This document shows, one piece after another, positions 56,177-64,000 of a stretch of 64,000 bases of DNA; position 1 is the stretch's first letter; each line of letters opens with the position of its first letter. A program made the translations under genes and the position numbers. The notes under the pieces are model-generated. The model did not search any database. It was given only the letters and a program-made list of their open reading frames with translations, and was not told the DNA's origin. Source of the stretch: a virus; the IMG/VR virus record IMGVR_UViG_3300035670_000030, positions 1 through 64,000 of that record. One strand, 5' to 3'.

Positions 56177-56805
56177 ATTTCGATTGTCAAAATTTGTTTC
56201 TTAAAAATCTCAAGACACTTTTCATTATCATAAACAGCATCATGTGCTTTCAGATCATTATATTCAATATCGTAAAGACCACAAAGATGTTTAACAGAGG
56301 TCTTCACTCCCTTTTTAACATAATGATACATTTGGTATTGCCAAGCAGTTCGATTTTCTGGAACTGTTTTCAATCCCATATATATACCTTTTTGAATACA
56401 TTGTATATCTAAAACACGATCAAGATATGAAAAATCTGATTTTAAACCTAAGATTCGGCGCAAAGTATTGATTACATAAATATCAAAACCAAAAAGATTT
56501 GCCCCAACAATAAGATACTCTGGATTATAGAGATAATTTTCAAAGAGTTGTAGAATTTCTTTCGGATCTTCAGATTTTTCTTTCCAATTATTGTAATCAA
56601 ATCTTGTAATTCTAGCTGCATCAGCAGAAATATTTAGGTCTTTCCAATAAAGCATATGATCTTCATTTTTTACAATTTTATGGTCCTCATATACTAACCA
56701 AGAAAGCTGCCAAGGCCGAGTTAAAGCCAAGGCCAAAGATTCTGTCTCAGTATCAAAAACAATATATTTTTGTTTTTTGTTAAAACGTAAAAGATTACTC
56801 TGCAT
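56173..56805 (-). CDS. DnaQ-like 3'-5' exonuclease
   Basis: 210 residues from MQSNLLRFNKKQKYIVF. Exo I: YIVFDTETESLAL (D-x-E). Exo II: LIVGANLFGFDIYVIN. Exo III: DLKAHDAVYDNEKCLEIF (H-x-A-x-x-D). It probably proofreads for the polymerase encoded 3 nt downstream. In Gram-positive PolC the exonuclease is inserted in the PHP domain; here the order PHP, exonuclease, polymerase repeats that plan as three genes. The upstream start would overlap the PHP gene further. Confidence 0.9.
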   Translation of the reverse strand: MQSNLLRFNKKQKYIVFDTETESLALALTRPWQLSWLVYEDHKIVKNEDHMLYWKDLNISADAARITRFDYNNWKEKSEDPKEILQLFENYLYNPEYLIVGANLFGFDIYVINTLRRILGLKSDFSYLDRVLDIQCIQKGIYMGLKTVPENRTAWQYQMYHYVKKGVKTSVKHLCGLYDIEYNDLKAHDAVYDNEKCLEIFKKQILTIEI

Positions 56806-57547
56806 TTTCTTTCCAAGCCTCCATACAAAATTCTTGACTACCAAAATGTCTTAATTCTGGTTTTTGAAAAGTAGTTCTATTAAGAATACAACGATATGTC
56901 ATATAAGCCTTAAAATCTTTACGATCACGATAATAGATTGTTTTTGTAGGAATAATTTCATGATCTTTAATTGTTTCTTTAATATGGTTAATTAAAAGTC
57001 CATCGAAAGGCAATCCGTTATCTTCAGTAAAATAAGATGTGTCAGTAAAATCTAATTCGGGAACACATTGACGACCATACAAAAGATTGTAATAAACATA
57101 TGAATCATAAAACGGAACAACTAGCGCAAGATTCTTACTCCAGTTTTCCTTAAGAGTTTTAAAATCAAGTCTTGGGCGACTATTATAAATACCATCTGTT
57201 GTAGAAATATTATGAAGTTTAATTAAGTCTTTAAACGAACTTTGCGTTGCAAAAATAATAAATTTACTTTCAGTAATTTCTGATTCTGGAGTTTTATCTG
57301 TAATATCTCTACAAACGCTAACTCTATAGCCAAATCTTAAATTAAGATTTGCTTTCTTTGCATTCTCATATGCTTCAACAAGCCCTGTTAGAGTATTGTC
57401 TACAATAAATACATCTTGCAAACCGTAATCATTACAAATATCAAAAATAGAATCTGGTTGATTAGATAAACGATTTTCTTTATCTACTGGGGCTTCTAAT
57501 GTCAATACAGAAGTCAAAGAATAATTTGATCTAAAAATAGGTAGCAT
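56795..57547 (-). CDS. PHP domain of DNA polymerase III alpha, separate and degenerate
   Basis: 250 residues from ATG 57547 (a TTG six codons earlier also fits). The N-terminus PIFRSNYSLTSVLTLEAPVD takes the place of the V-H-[ST]-x-[YF]-S-x-L-D PHP opening but lacks the metal-binding His. ICNDYGLQDVFIVDNTLTGL, NLNLRFGYRVSVC and FIIFATQSSFKDLIKLHNIS keep the fold. It is probably an inactive, structural PHP domain that binds the polymerase in trans. It precedes the exonuclease by an 11-nt overlap. Confidence 0.72.
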   Translation of the reverse strand: MLPIFRSNYSLTSVLTLEAPVDKENRLSNQPDSIFDICNDYGLQDVFIVDNTLTGLVEAYENAKKANLNLRFGYRVSVCRDITDKTPESEITESKFIIFATQSSFKDLIKLHNISTTDGIYNSRPRLDFKTLKENWSKNLALVVPFYDSYVYYNLLYGRQCVPELDFTDTSYFTEDNGLPFDGLLINHIKETIKDHEIIPTKTIYYRDRKDFKAYMTYRCILNRTTFQKPELRHFGSQEFCMEAWKENAE

Positions 57548-57573
57548 CAATTCGAAGAATACCAATACTTTTT

Positions 57574-58563
57574 TTAAAAGTCAAAATCATTATTTGATTT
57601 TTTCCAGGCTGGACATCCAGAATATTCTCTTATCTCAATACGATACTCTGGCTTTAAATCTTTTTCTTTAAATTCTTCATTTGCAAAAATTGATTTAATA
57701 ATTTTACCGTCTTTATCTATAAGTACTTTGTATTGAAATGGGTCTAAATATGGACAACGCCATCCAGATTTTGTTTGACACATCCATTTTTTGCTAAATT
57801 GATTGGCAGCAAAATTAGAACGAGCTTTCTTCTCATCAAAATTTTTAAGATATTCACTAATATATTCAAGATAGTGCTCAAATCCAATTAGCTCTTCTTC
57901 ACTAAAATGTGGACATTCACGTTCTGGGTCGTCTGGGTATCTTAAAAATAAGAATCGTACTAAAATATCTTTTTGTTTTTTATATTTCTTACGAAGAGCA
58001 AGTGAATACATCATACCCTGCAAATTGCTTTCTAGTTCCTCGCCTTTAAAAGCTTTCTTGCTAGATTTAAAATCTCTAATGATCATCTGCTTTTTATCTT
58101 TAAAAATTCTGTCAACAAATCCGCCAATTCGATACTTTGGTTCTTTATTAGTAATATCAAACTCCCATTCCGAACCAATAAGTTTATAATCTCCAATAAA
58201 ATCAAATTTTAATCCCACAAGAATCATTTCATCTATACATTTAAGATTAGTAATTTCTGTACCACTTTTCTTTAGTGGCGGAACCATTTCATCTAGATCC
58301 AGTCCTTCACGTTTAGCGGCCTTCATAATTAATCTAAAAATCGCTTTGTGCTTCAGACATGTTCTGTTTTTTACAATTTGTTTAACGTAATGCTCGTGGC
58401 GAGGATTAGCTAATACTTCAAAGATTAAATGTGCTACTGTCCCACGCATAGCCCCAGAATTGTTTTTCTGTGGCAATTTAAGATTATAATTGCAATAGTA
58501 CATCCAAGAACATGATTGTAATGTCTTGATTCTACTAGCTGATAATTTGACTAACTCACTCAT
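57574..58563 (-). CDS. PD-(D/E)XK nuclease, Cas4/RecB-like
   Basis: 329 residues from ATG 58563. KLSASRIKTLQSCSWMYYCN at the start, GGFVDRIFKDKKQMIIRDFK and SSKKAFKGEELESNLQGMMY in the core (G-x-[VI]-D-R ... D-[FY]-K-[ST]-x-K), and WMCQTKSGWRCPYLDP near the end. The Cys pairs at both ends could bind a Fe-S cluster, as in Cas4 and AddB. Role probably in phage recombination or DNA-end processing. Start overlaps the deaminase stop. Confidence 0.85.
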   Translation of the reverse strand: MSELVKLSASRIKTLQSCSWMYYCNYNLKLPQKNNSGAMRGTVAHLIFEVLANPRHEHYVKQIVKNRTCLKHKAIFRLIMKAAKREGLDLDEMVPPLKKSGTEITNLKCIDEMILVGLKFDFIGDYKLIGSEWEFDITNKEPKYRIGGFVDRIFKDKKQMIIRDFKSSKKAFKGEELESNLQGMMYSLALRKKYKKQKDILVRFLFLRYPDDPERECPHFSEEELIGFEHYLEYISEYLKNFDEKKARSNFAANQFSKKWMCQTKSGWRCPYLDPFQYKVLIDKDGKIIKSIFANEEFKEKDLKPEYRIEIREYSGCPAWKKSNNDFDF

Positions 58564-58979
58564 AAAGGATATGTTGGATCTACTTGGCGGCAAGATATTC
58601 CATAAAATTTAAAAATATCTATAGACTTTGTATCTCTATTATAAATATCTTTAAAAATAACATGTTTAATTCCATAAGCTGCTATATTTGTAGCACATGA
58701 GGAACATGGTAAAAGAGTACAAGCCAAGAGTTTACCTTCACCCATTTTGATTCTTGCTAAAGCATTACTTTCCGCATGAATCATGTACGGTCTTCTTGCG
58801 TCACGATCTTTCCAAAATTCTTGAGTTACATTTACTCCGGCAGCAAGCCCATTATAAGCAACCGCAAGAACTTCGTTATGGTGACCTAACACACATGCGC
58901 CAACTTGTTGATACGGATCTTCTGATCGGCGCATTGCAATAGCTGCTAAATTCATAGCATGTTCTTCCCAAGTACTTCT
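58560..58979 (-). CDS. dCMP deaminase-like protein
   Basis: 139 residues from ATG 58979. Zinc sites IHAESNALARIK (H-A-E) and LLPCSSCATNIA (P-C-x-x-C), with YQQVGACVLGHHNEVLAVAY before. It matches the ComEB/dCMP deaminase family, giving dUMP for ThyX. Its start overlaps the stop of the primase gene by 1 nt; a start six codons upstream is less likely. Confidence 0.9.
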   Translation of the reverse strand, partial: RSTWEEHAMNLAAIAMRRSEDPYQQVGACVLGHHNEVLAVAYNGLAAGVNVTQEFWKDRDARRPYMIHAESNALARIKMGEGKLLACTLLPCSSCATNIAAYGIKHVIFKDIYNRDTKSIDIFKFYGISCRQVDPTYPL

Positions 58980-59872
58980 CATAGCTGTGAATACCACTCT
59001 TTATTTTCTGCTACTGTTTGGTCACCAAAATCATTCTTAAAGGGATGAAAGATATGAATTTGGGCGGGGTCAAAAAACTCTACAAACGTTGAGCGTATTT
59101 TTGTAGCCGCTTTTTGCCCCGCCCTGTTTTCGTCATTGTTGGTCGCAATGACTATTTGATCGGGATCAAGGCGAATAATCGCTTTTAATAAACCTCCACC
59201 AGCCTCAGTCCCGAAAGTTATTCCTGTATTTTTAATACCACTTTCCCAAAGAGAAAGCATATCTCCAATACTTTCAACCAGAATTATTTGTTTTTTCTCT
59301 TTGATAAATTGATGGTTAAATAGAAATGGATAAGCCCATTCATTTTTACGCCCAATATGTTTCCATTTGATTTTGGATTTACCAGTTACATCGCGCCCAG
59401 AAAATCCTTGAATTTTTTTACGAGCATCAAAAATAGGAAAAACATATCTTTGATACATTTTACCAACTTCACATAAGCCTCCTTGAAAAACTTTTAATGT
59501 TTCATCGCTAACTCCGCGCCGATTCCAATAAGAACCATCCGGTTTCAAATCAACAATATCTTCATTTGAATAATATTTAGCAGTTTTATTAAATGGGTCT
59601 TCGACATCATTATTGAATCCTGTGTAATATTTTGCTTTATCTTCAAGAATTTGTTCTACCTGTTTAATATCTTTTAATTTGAGCGTAAGCTTTAAAAACT
59701 CTTCTAAAGAAAAAACATGACCTGTAACAAAATCTTTAACAATATTATTCTGTAAATAAATACCTACTGATCCAGGATCATCACCACCACGATACCGAGC
59801 AGTACAAGTAAGATAAGTACCATAATTCCTAGGATTACACCCAGCATCTTTTAAAAGTTCTAAAAGTCTCAT
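58979..59872 (-). CDS. TOPRIM primase, DnaG-type, no complete zinc finger
   Basis: 297 residues. N-terminal LTCTARYRGGDDPGSVGIYL and NNIVKDFVTGHVFSLEEFL resemble a DnaG zinc-binding domain without its full Cys set. RYVFPIFDARKKIQGFSGRD is the RNA-polymerase-type core. TOPRIM elements are QIILVESIGDMLSLWESG (Glu200) and IVIATNNDENRAGQKAA (D-x-N-R-A-G). It is encoded just downstream of the helicase (4-nt overlap), as in T7/T4-type replisomes. Confidence 0.88.
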   Translation of the reverse strand: MRLLELLKDAGCNPRNYGTYLTCTARYRGGDDPGSVGIYLQNNIVKDFVTGHVFSLEEFLKLTLKLKDIKQVEQILEDKAKYYTGFNNDVEDPFNKTAKYYSNEDIVDLKPDGSYWNRRGVSDETLKVFQGGLCEVGKMYQRYVFPIFDARKKIQGFSGRDVTGKSKIKWKHIGRKNEWAYPFLFNHQFIKEKKQIILVESIGDMLSLWESGIKNTGITFGTEAGGGLLKAIIRLDPDQIVIATNNDENRAGQKAATKIRSTFVEFFDPAQIHIFHPFKNDFGDQTVAENKEWYSQL

Positions 59873-61341
59873 AGAATTTCTTCTTGTGGTTCGTTGTTAG
59901 GCCGATCAAAAATATTAACATTCACACCATTTTGATGATTAACAATATCTTGTAAAGTTCCTTTTTCTTCTACATGAAAGTTATCAACATTAAATGAAAT
60001 AAAGTTTTTACGATAAACTGGACGGTTATTTTCAATAACACGAACAAGATCATTATGACCGTGAGCATGTTGACCTTGATAACGTGACGCCAGTTCAATC
60101 ATTTTATGAGTGCCAAATTGAGCACCATCTTCAGCTTGTTCTTCAAGAGTTTTACGCCTAAAAATACCAACATATGCAGCAAACCACTGAAGACGATCTG
60201 ATTGAGCAATAGCGCTAGAATCATCTGCCCCAGCTTCTGCGCTACGATTTAATTGACATGCTGTAAGAATCGGGATATTCATTCGAACAGAAAGTTCTTT
60301 CAAACGATCAACTTTATCACCGATAAGTTGGTATTCCTGTTTACCTTTTTCTATTTCTCCAGTTAGTTTAATATAGTCATAAACAACAATTGCAGGATTA
60401 CCACGACCAACTTGCCCAAGGTACCAACGTTGAATAATCGATTCAATTTCTGCAATAGGTTTACCAGCAACTTGTAAGTGTTTTACTTTACCTTGTGCTT
60501 TTGCAAGTTCTGATTTTTTACTATTCCATTTGGCAAGCAATTCTTTATTATTCTTAAATTGCCCCGTCTCAAGCCACCACATCGGAATACCAGTAATGCT
60601 ACTTGCTATACGAAAACGAATAACATTTGTTTGCATTTCTGTATCTAAAATCAATGCTTGCATATTTGGATTAATCAAACTTGCTTTAGAACAAATATCA
60701 CTAAGAATAGTTGATTTTCCGTGCTTTGGACGACTAACCCACGCGTAAAGTTCTCCAGGCCTTAAACCTCCATACATTTTATTAAATAGCTTGTATGGAG
60801 TTAAATATCCAGTTTCACTAATAGGATTATTGGCTCTCTCTTCGACCATTCGCTCGATATCTTGAAAAAGGTCTTCTGGATTTGCTTCTAGATCATAAGC
60901 AGTTACACGATCATTATACATTTTATCCGCCAATGAAATAATCTCATCTGGAGATTTGTCGCCAGAATTTTCCATAGCTTCTGCAATCAGAGAAGCTGTT
61001 TCTGCTACTTCACGACGAATTGTAATTGTTTTTAAATTTTTACAAGCATCAATAAGAGATTTTTGGCTAATTTTAAGAAAAGCAAGGCTTTCGATGTAAT
61101 CAAAAATATTAAAATCTTGTTTAAAATTAATACCAAGATTTTTAATTTTCTCCCCAATAATTACAGGGTCAAGAGGTTGGCTTTTCATGATTTGACCTTT
61201 GATCACGCTAAAAATAGTTTTATGACCATTAGAAAAATCATTCTCATTAATGAAATGAGAAACTTCAAAATATACTTGTGGATATTTAAGAAATCCAGCG
61301 AGAACGTGTTTTTCTATTTGTACGCTACGAATAGAATTCAT
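59869..61341 (-). CDS. DnaB-type replicative helicase
   Basis: 490 residues. N-terminal DnaB domain (QIEKHVLAGFLKYPQVYFEV), RecA core with Walker A YAWVSRPKHGKSTILSDI (203-211), Walker B NPAIVVYDYIKLTG, TACQLNRSAEAGADD and an Arg finger region. Length fits bacterial-type DnaB. It unwinds DNA for the polymerase together with the primase encoded next. First gene of the replication set after the dNMP kinase. Confidence 0.92.
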   Translation of the reverse strand: MNSIRSVQIEKHVLAGFLKYPQVYFEVSHFINENDFSNGHKTIFSVIKGQIMKSQPLDPVIIGEKIKNLGINFKQDFNIFDYIESLAFLKISQKSLIDACKNLKTITIRREVAETASLIAEAMENSGDKSPDEIISLADKMYNDRVTAYDLEANPEDLFQDIERMVEERANNPISETGYLTPYKLFNKMYGGLRPGELYAWVSRPKHGKSTILSDICSKASLINPNMQALILDTEMQTNVIRFRIASSITGIPMWWLETGQFKNNKELLAKWNSKKSELAKAQGKVKHLQVAGKPIAEIESIIQRWYLGQVGRGNPAIVVYDYIKLTGEIEKGKQEYQLIGDKVDRLKELSVRMNIPILTACQLNRSAEAGADDSSAIAQSDRLQWFAAYVGIFRRKTLEEQAEDGAQFGTHKMIELASRYQGQHAHGHNDLVRVIENNRPVYRKNFISFNVDNFHVEEKGTLQDIVNHQNGVNVNIFDRPNNEPQEEIL

Positions 61342-61342
61342 A

Positions 61343-61939
61343 TTAAATTTTATCTTTGATTACTGCGTGAAAAGCTTTTTCTGCAAACTCTCTCATATTC
61401 TCTTGCTTGTTGTCGTCAGTAAAAGTAGGCCAAAGAATTTTGTAGTCCGCACTGTTTTGAATAATTGAATCGTTAATAGTCTCATCCATATTTGCTGGTG
61501 GAACTATTTCACCATTAATTGCAATTCTTTGCAAGTGAATAAGTATATTATTTGATTTTGCTTTTAACCAGCTCACCTCATCTTGTTCATACTGCTGATA
61601 ACGAATATCTGGAATAATACAAATATCTGGTTGATATTGTTTTACTCTTTCATCCAATAAATTTGTCCAATATTTTCCTTCTGTTTGTTGACGTTTTACT
61701 TTGCCATACCAAACTAAAAATTCACGAAAAGTTGCTTTTTCTTCATTATTGTCTGTAAATACATTTAATCCAAGATATTGTTTAATAAAATCTTTACAGT
61801 CCTCTTTAAGAGGTTGTGCCAAAGAAGTTCTATAGATTGTTTTTCCTTTGTGTGATCTAATTAGATTTTCAATTTCTAGTGCAAGACTATCTTTGCCAGA
61901 TCTGGCAACACCAGCTATACCAATATACAATACGCTCAT
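61343..61939 (-). CDS. Deoxynucleoside monophosphate kinase
   Basis: 198 residues. P-loop GIAGVARSGKDSLALEIE (residues 7-24), KTIYRTSLAQPLKEDCKDFI, and ICIIPDIRYQQYEQDEVSWL, which match T4 gp1-like dNMP kinases (D-[IV]-R). With ThyX and the deaminase it feeds the dNTP pool. It ends 1 nt before the helicase gene. Confidence 0.84.
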   Translation of the reverse strand: MSVLYIGIAGVARSGKDSLALEIENLIRSHKGKTIYRTSLAQPLKEDCKDFIKQYLGLNVFTDNNEEKATFREFLVWYGKVKRQQTEGKYWTNLLDERVKQYQPDICIIPDIRYQQYEQDEVSWLKAKSNNILIHLQRIAINGEIVPPANMDETINDSIIQNSADYKILWPTFTDDNKQENMREFAEKAFHAVIKDKI

Positions 61940-61975
61940 ACATATATGATATCTAAACTTAATTTGATATTCAAG

Positions 61976-62389
61976 CTAAATTTCTATATCAAATTTTTCT
62001 TTTATCCATTCTTGAGATAACAAGTGAATTTCATTTTCAAAAATTTCAATAACTTTAAAATTATTCATTTCTAACCAAGAGTACTTTTGTAGGTCTCTTT
62101 TAACACTATTTTTAAATCCCGTTTTTGTTCTATGAAAATGTTTGACAAACTTATCATGTTGCAACCCATGTGTTTCTACGGCAATTTTTTTTGTAAAATT
62201 AATAAGATCACATCTCATTCTTGTTCCAAATACTGGAAACTCTTCCACTACCACATGGGTACCCCAGTATGTTTCAAAAAATTTTTTTACATTAAATTGA
62301 ACTTTACTTTTGCAAGCTTTGTCCCAATCAACTAAAAATTTGTTAATATTTTTATTAACTTCTTTCCCAAAGATATTTTTAAATTTCAT
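61976..62389 (-). CDS. PD-(D/E)XK endonuclease-like protein
   Basis: 137 residues. VFGTRMRCDLINFTKKIAVE followed by THGLQHDKFVKHFH gives the D-x(n)-[ED]-x-[KH] core with a V-E-x-H-G-x-Q-H element, similar to the VSR/DUF559-type nuclease fold. WLEMNNFKVIEIFENEI and the end YWLS-type helices match. It may be a nicking or repair nuclease. It lies between the glycan cluster and the replication genes. Confidence 0.72.
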   Translation of the reverse strand: MKFKNIFGKEVNKNINKFLVDWDKACKSKVQFNVKKFFETYWGTHVVVEEFPVFGTRMRCDLINFTKKIAVETHGLQHDKFVKHFHRTKTGFKNSVKRDLQKYSWLEMNNFKVIEIFENEIHLLSQEWIKEKFDIEI

Positions 62390-63218
62390 TTAAACTTTCG
62401 ATTGATTTAATTATAAATTGAACTACACCAATTTTGGAGGTAATATTTTTAAAATAAGTATCTACATATTGTTTTTTAGTTTCATATTCAGAAATTAAGT
62501 GTTGTATTAAATCATCATTGATGTCATTCCATGAATTTATTGCATAAGCCAAAGGATTTTGCTTTTCAAAGAAAAGAGAATGATAGTCATTTTTAGGATA
62601 TATAGCAATGTTTCTACAATATAGAGATTCAAAATATCTATAAGATGTTGTATGCAAACCTCCAGCTGGACATAGCATAATTTTTGAATTTATGGCTATA
62701 TTTAAATAGTCTTCTGGTGCTAAATCCTGTTCAAAAGATTGAAGGTTGTTTCCAGTTGTAAAATGAAAATAATTATTTCCATTTAATTTTTTAATAGCAT
62801 TTACAAATTCAAATCTTGAAGGATGTATGAAACCAGCAAAAAAACAATCATACTTACGCTCATTAAATGGAATGAAATCTAATCCCTTTTTTATTGTTTT
62901 ATTAACAAACTTATTTAGCCCCAATGGAAAAGGTAAATATCTTTTATCGGGAGAATTAATTAAAAAATTACTAAAACATAATAAAAAATTATCTGTATTT
63001 AATTTCGTTCTAGCTTCGCTACCACTTAAAAAAATAATGTTATTTTGTGTTTCTGGTTGAAAGTCGGTCTTATTGGTGACATAAAAATTATATTTTGAAT
63101 GAGAAAAATAGTCGGCAACAAATTCCACTATCTCTAATAGATAATCCATCTCATCTGGAATGATTGATCCGCCTCCAAGATAATCAGCATAATAATTATA
63201 TAAATTTGTTAATTTCAT
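62379..63218 (-). CDS. Exostosin/GT47-like glycosyltransferase
   Basis: 279 residues. CFFAGFIHPSRFEFVNAIKK, YLNIAINSKIMLCPAGGLHT and TSYRYFESLYCRNIAIYPKN match the conserved C-terminal region of exostosin-like glycosyltransferases (S-x-[FY]-x-L-x-P-x-G-x(n)-R-x-[FY]-E-[AS]). The donor is unknown. It starts the right-edge glycan group and overlaps the nuclease start by 11 nt. Confidence 0.7.
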   Translation of the reverse strand: MKLTNLYNYYADYLGGGSIIPDEMDYLLEIVEFVADYFSHSKYNFYVTNKTDFQPETQNNIIFLSGSEARTKLNTDNFLLCFSNFLINSPDKRYLPFPLGLNKFVNKTIKKGLDFIPFNERKYDCFFAGFIHPSRFEFVNAIKKLNGNNYFHFTTGNNLQSFEQDLAPEDYLNIAINSKIMLCPAGGLHTTSYRYFESLYCRNIAIYPKNDYHSLFFEKQNPLAYAINSWNDINDDLIQHLISEYETKKQYVDTYFKNITSKIGVVQFIIKSIESLNEI

Positions 63219-63220
63219 TT

Positions 63221-63751
63221 TTATTTATAGAAAATTACGCTATTATATTCATTCTTGATCTTATCTCTTAAATCTATAATATTAAAATCTGAAAATTCTT
63301 GTTTTAATACTTCAAAAGCTTTTGAATATACATCTTCTAAGATTATAAGAGAATCTGAATCCTTTAACAATAACGGATAATTTTTTAAAAAAAATTGTTG
63401 GGTTTCTAAGGTGTGCGGTCCATCATCAATAATTATATCAAATTTTCCAAAAGCTTCTTGAACTTTATTAATAAATTCTAAAGAATATGCATTTCCAAAA
63501 ATAATCTTGACTCTTTCTCCGAAAGAGTGCTCAATAATATTTTGAATATCGATACCAAAAATTTCAGCATTTGGAAAATATTCTTCCCATAACTTAAGTG
63601 AATGCCCTTGTAAAATACCTATTTCTAATATTTTGATTTTTTTATCTTTGAAAGGTTTAAATTTTTCATTATAAAAATTTGAAATATAAGTATGTGTTCT
63701 CTCTTTATCAGAGTCATTTTTTGTTTTCCTATATAATTCTATTAAATCCAT
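63221..63751 (-). CDS. Class I SAM-dependent methyltransferase
   Basis: 176 residues. KILEIGILQGHSLKLWEEYF (motif I E-I-G-x-x-x-G-x-S), IFGIDIQNIIEHS (acidic residue after strand 2), and FDIIIDDGPHTLETQQFFLK (motif IV). The I-D-D-[GA]-x-H element is common in small sugar- or peptide-modifying methyltransferases, including cephalosporin hydroxylase-like proteins. Likely part of glycan tailoring with its neighbours. Confidence 0.83.
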   Translation of the reverse strand: MDLIELYRKTKNDSDKERTHTYISNFYNEKFKPFKDKKIKILEIGILQGHSLKLWEEYFPNAEIFGIDIQNIIEHSFGERVKIIFGNAYSLEFINKVQEAFGKFDIIIDDGPHTLETQQFFLKNYPLLLKDSDSLIILEDVYSKAFEVLKQEFSDFNIIDLRDKIKNEYNSVIFYK

Positions 63752-63756
63752 ATATT

Positions 63757-64000
63757 TTATTTTATTGCGATTTTATTGAACGGCAGGGAATTATATATTT
63801 TATATCCGTGAGATTCTAATTTTCTTTCCAATGCTTCTCCAATTGGTCCAAAATTATGAGTTCCGTCTGAATGAATATATTCATATTCTATAAAAGAAAT
63901 ATTAAATCTATTTAAATCCAAAGAATTTAAAATTTTACAATCTAATCCTTCAGTATCAATATACAATCTATCAAGATTAAATATCTGGTGTTTTTCTAAA
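63757..64000 (-). CDS. FkbM-type methyltransferase, C-terminal part (partial)
   Basis: The frame is open from the stop at 63757 to the right edge. LYIDTEGLDCKILNSLDLNR, FNISFIEYEYIHSDGTHNF and the C-terminus HGYKIYNSLPFNKIAIK match the second half of FkbM methyltransferases ([IV]-D-[TV]-E-G). The N-terminal SAM-binding half lies beyond the window. A TTG at 63966-63964 should not be taken as the real start. Role probably O-methylation of a sugar. Confidence 0.78.
   Translation of the reverse strand, partial: LEKHQIFNLDRLYIDTEGLDCKILNSLDLNRFNISFIEYEYIHSDGTHNFGPIGEALERKLESHGYKIYNSLPFNKIAIK

Noticed and set aside
1-64000. CRISPR array, integrase, rRNA or transposase genes
   Set aside because: No regularly spaced direct repeats other than coding repeats, and no tyrosine/serine recombinase, IS or rRNA sequence was seen.
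1-64000. Shine-Dalgarno-led initiation as the general rule
   Set aside because: AGGAGG-like sequences are almost missing before start codons; only a few weak AGGA cases occur (for example before 202 and near 9113).

Overview
This window is a 64 kb piece of a large, AT-rich, tailed double-stranded DNA phage genome (Caudoviricetes, probably virulent). It carries its own replication genes (DnaB-type helicase, TOPRIM primase, a polymerase III-type alpha subunit in separate pieces), nucleotide-metabolism genes (ThyX, dCMP deaminase, dNMP kinase, a GMP reductase/IMP dehydrogenase-like enzyme), eleven tRNA genes, a tmRNA, three YopX-family proteins, an RlpA-like protein, homing endonucleases and very tightly packed small genes. 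I see no integrase, rRNA, CRISPR array or host housekeeping operon. The standard bacterial code fits. The host cannot be named, but it must read TTGACA-17-TATAAT promoters.

Layout. 1-4108 and 6473-9113: minus-strand blocks of small early-type genes (metallophosphatase, RlpA, zincin, YopX, nuclease-like, kinase-like). 4190-6476, 9182-16039, 26435-30022, 41708-42046, 42836-43417, 43753-45475 and 48473-49007: plus-strand islands of late-type genes (leucine-rich-repeat protein, BNR-propeller fibre, two related metzincins around a 797-residue structural protein, trypsin-like and subtilisin-like proteases, capsid-decoration-like protein). 16051-18092: small genes and a Cys-rich late protein. 18136-21899: a glycan/sulfate cassette of two sulfotransferase-like proteins, a glycosyltransferase and a glycosyltransferase-sulfotransferase fusion. 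21919-25253, 30027-31299 and 40711-40946: three tRNA clusters with small genes between the tRNAs. 31309-31661: a structured noncoding RNA with no recognised family. 32179-32636: tmRNA. 32625-41651: early genes (SDR fragment, 2OG oxygenase, AAA ATPase, phosphatase, SemiSWEET-like protein). 45495-48435: ThyX, another sulfotransferase and a WcbI-like protein. 49004-52362: a MoxR/VWA operon. 53642-62389: the replication and nucleotide operon. 62379-64000: the start of a second glycan/methyltransferase cluster.

Regulation. Two promoter classes can be read directly. Class 1 resembles sigma-70 promoters (TTGAC[AT], 17 nt, TAATAT-like) and lies before minus-strand genes, the tmRNA, a tRNA and the noncoding RNA. 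Its -10 box usually ends only 5-9 nt before the ATG, so many transcripts should be leaderless. Class 2 is a GTGTAA[T/A] box 7-11 nt (sometimes 15) before the start codon of predicted virion genes, which I read as the late promoter. Shine-Dalgarno sequences are nearly absent. A phage-encoded initiator-type tRNA sits in the middle tRNA cluster, which fits a phage that depends on leaderless initiation.

Most noteworthy: the structured RNA and its promoter, the tmRNA with a 34-codon tag, the initiator-like tRNA, a class II tRNA with anticodon UAU, the PHP/exonuclease/polymerase split, and the dense set of sulfotransferases and virion-type proteases.
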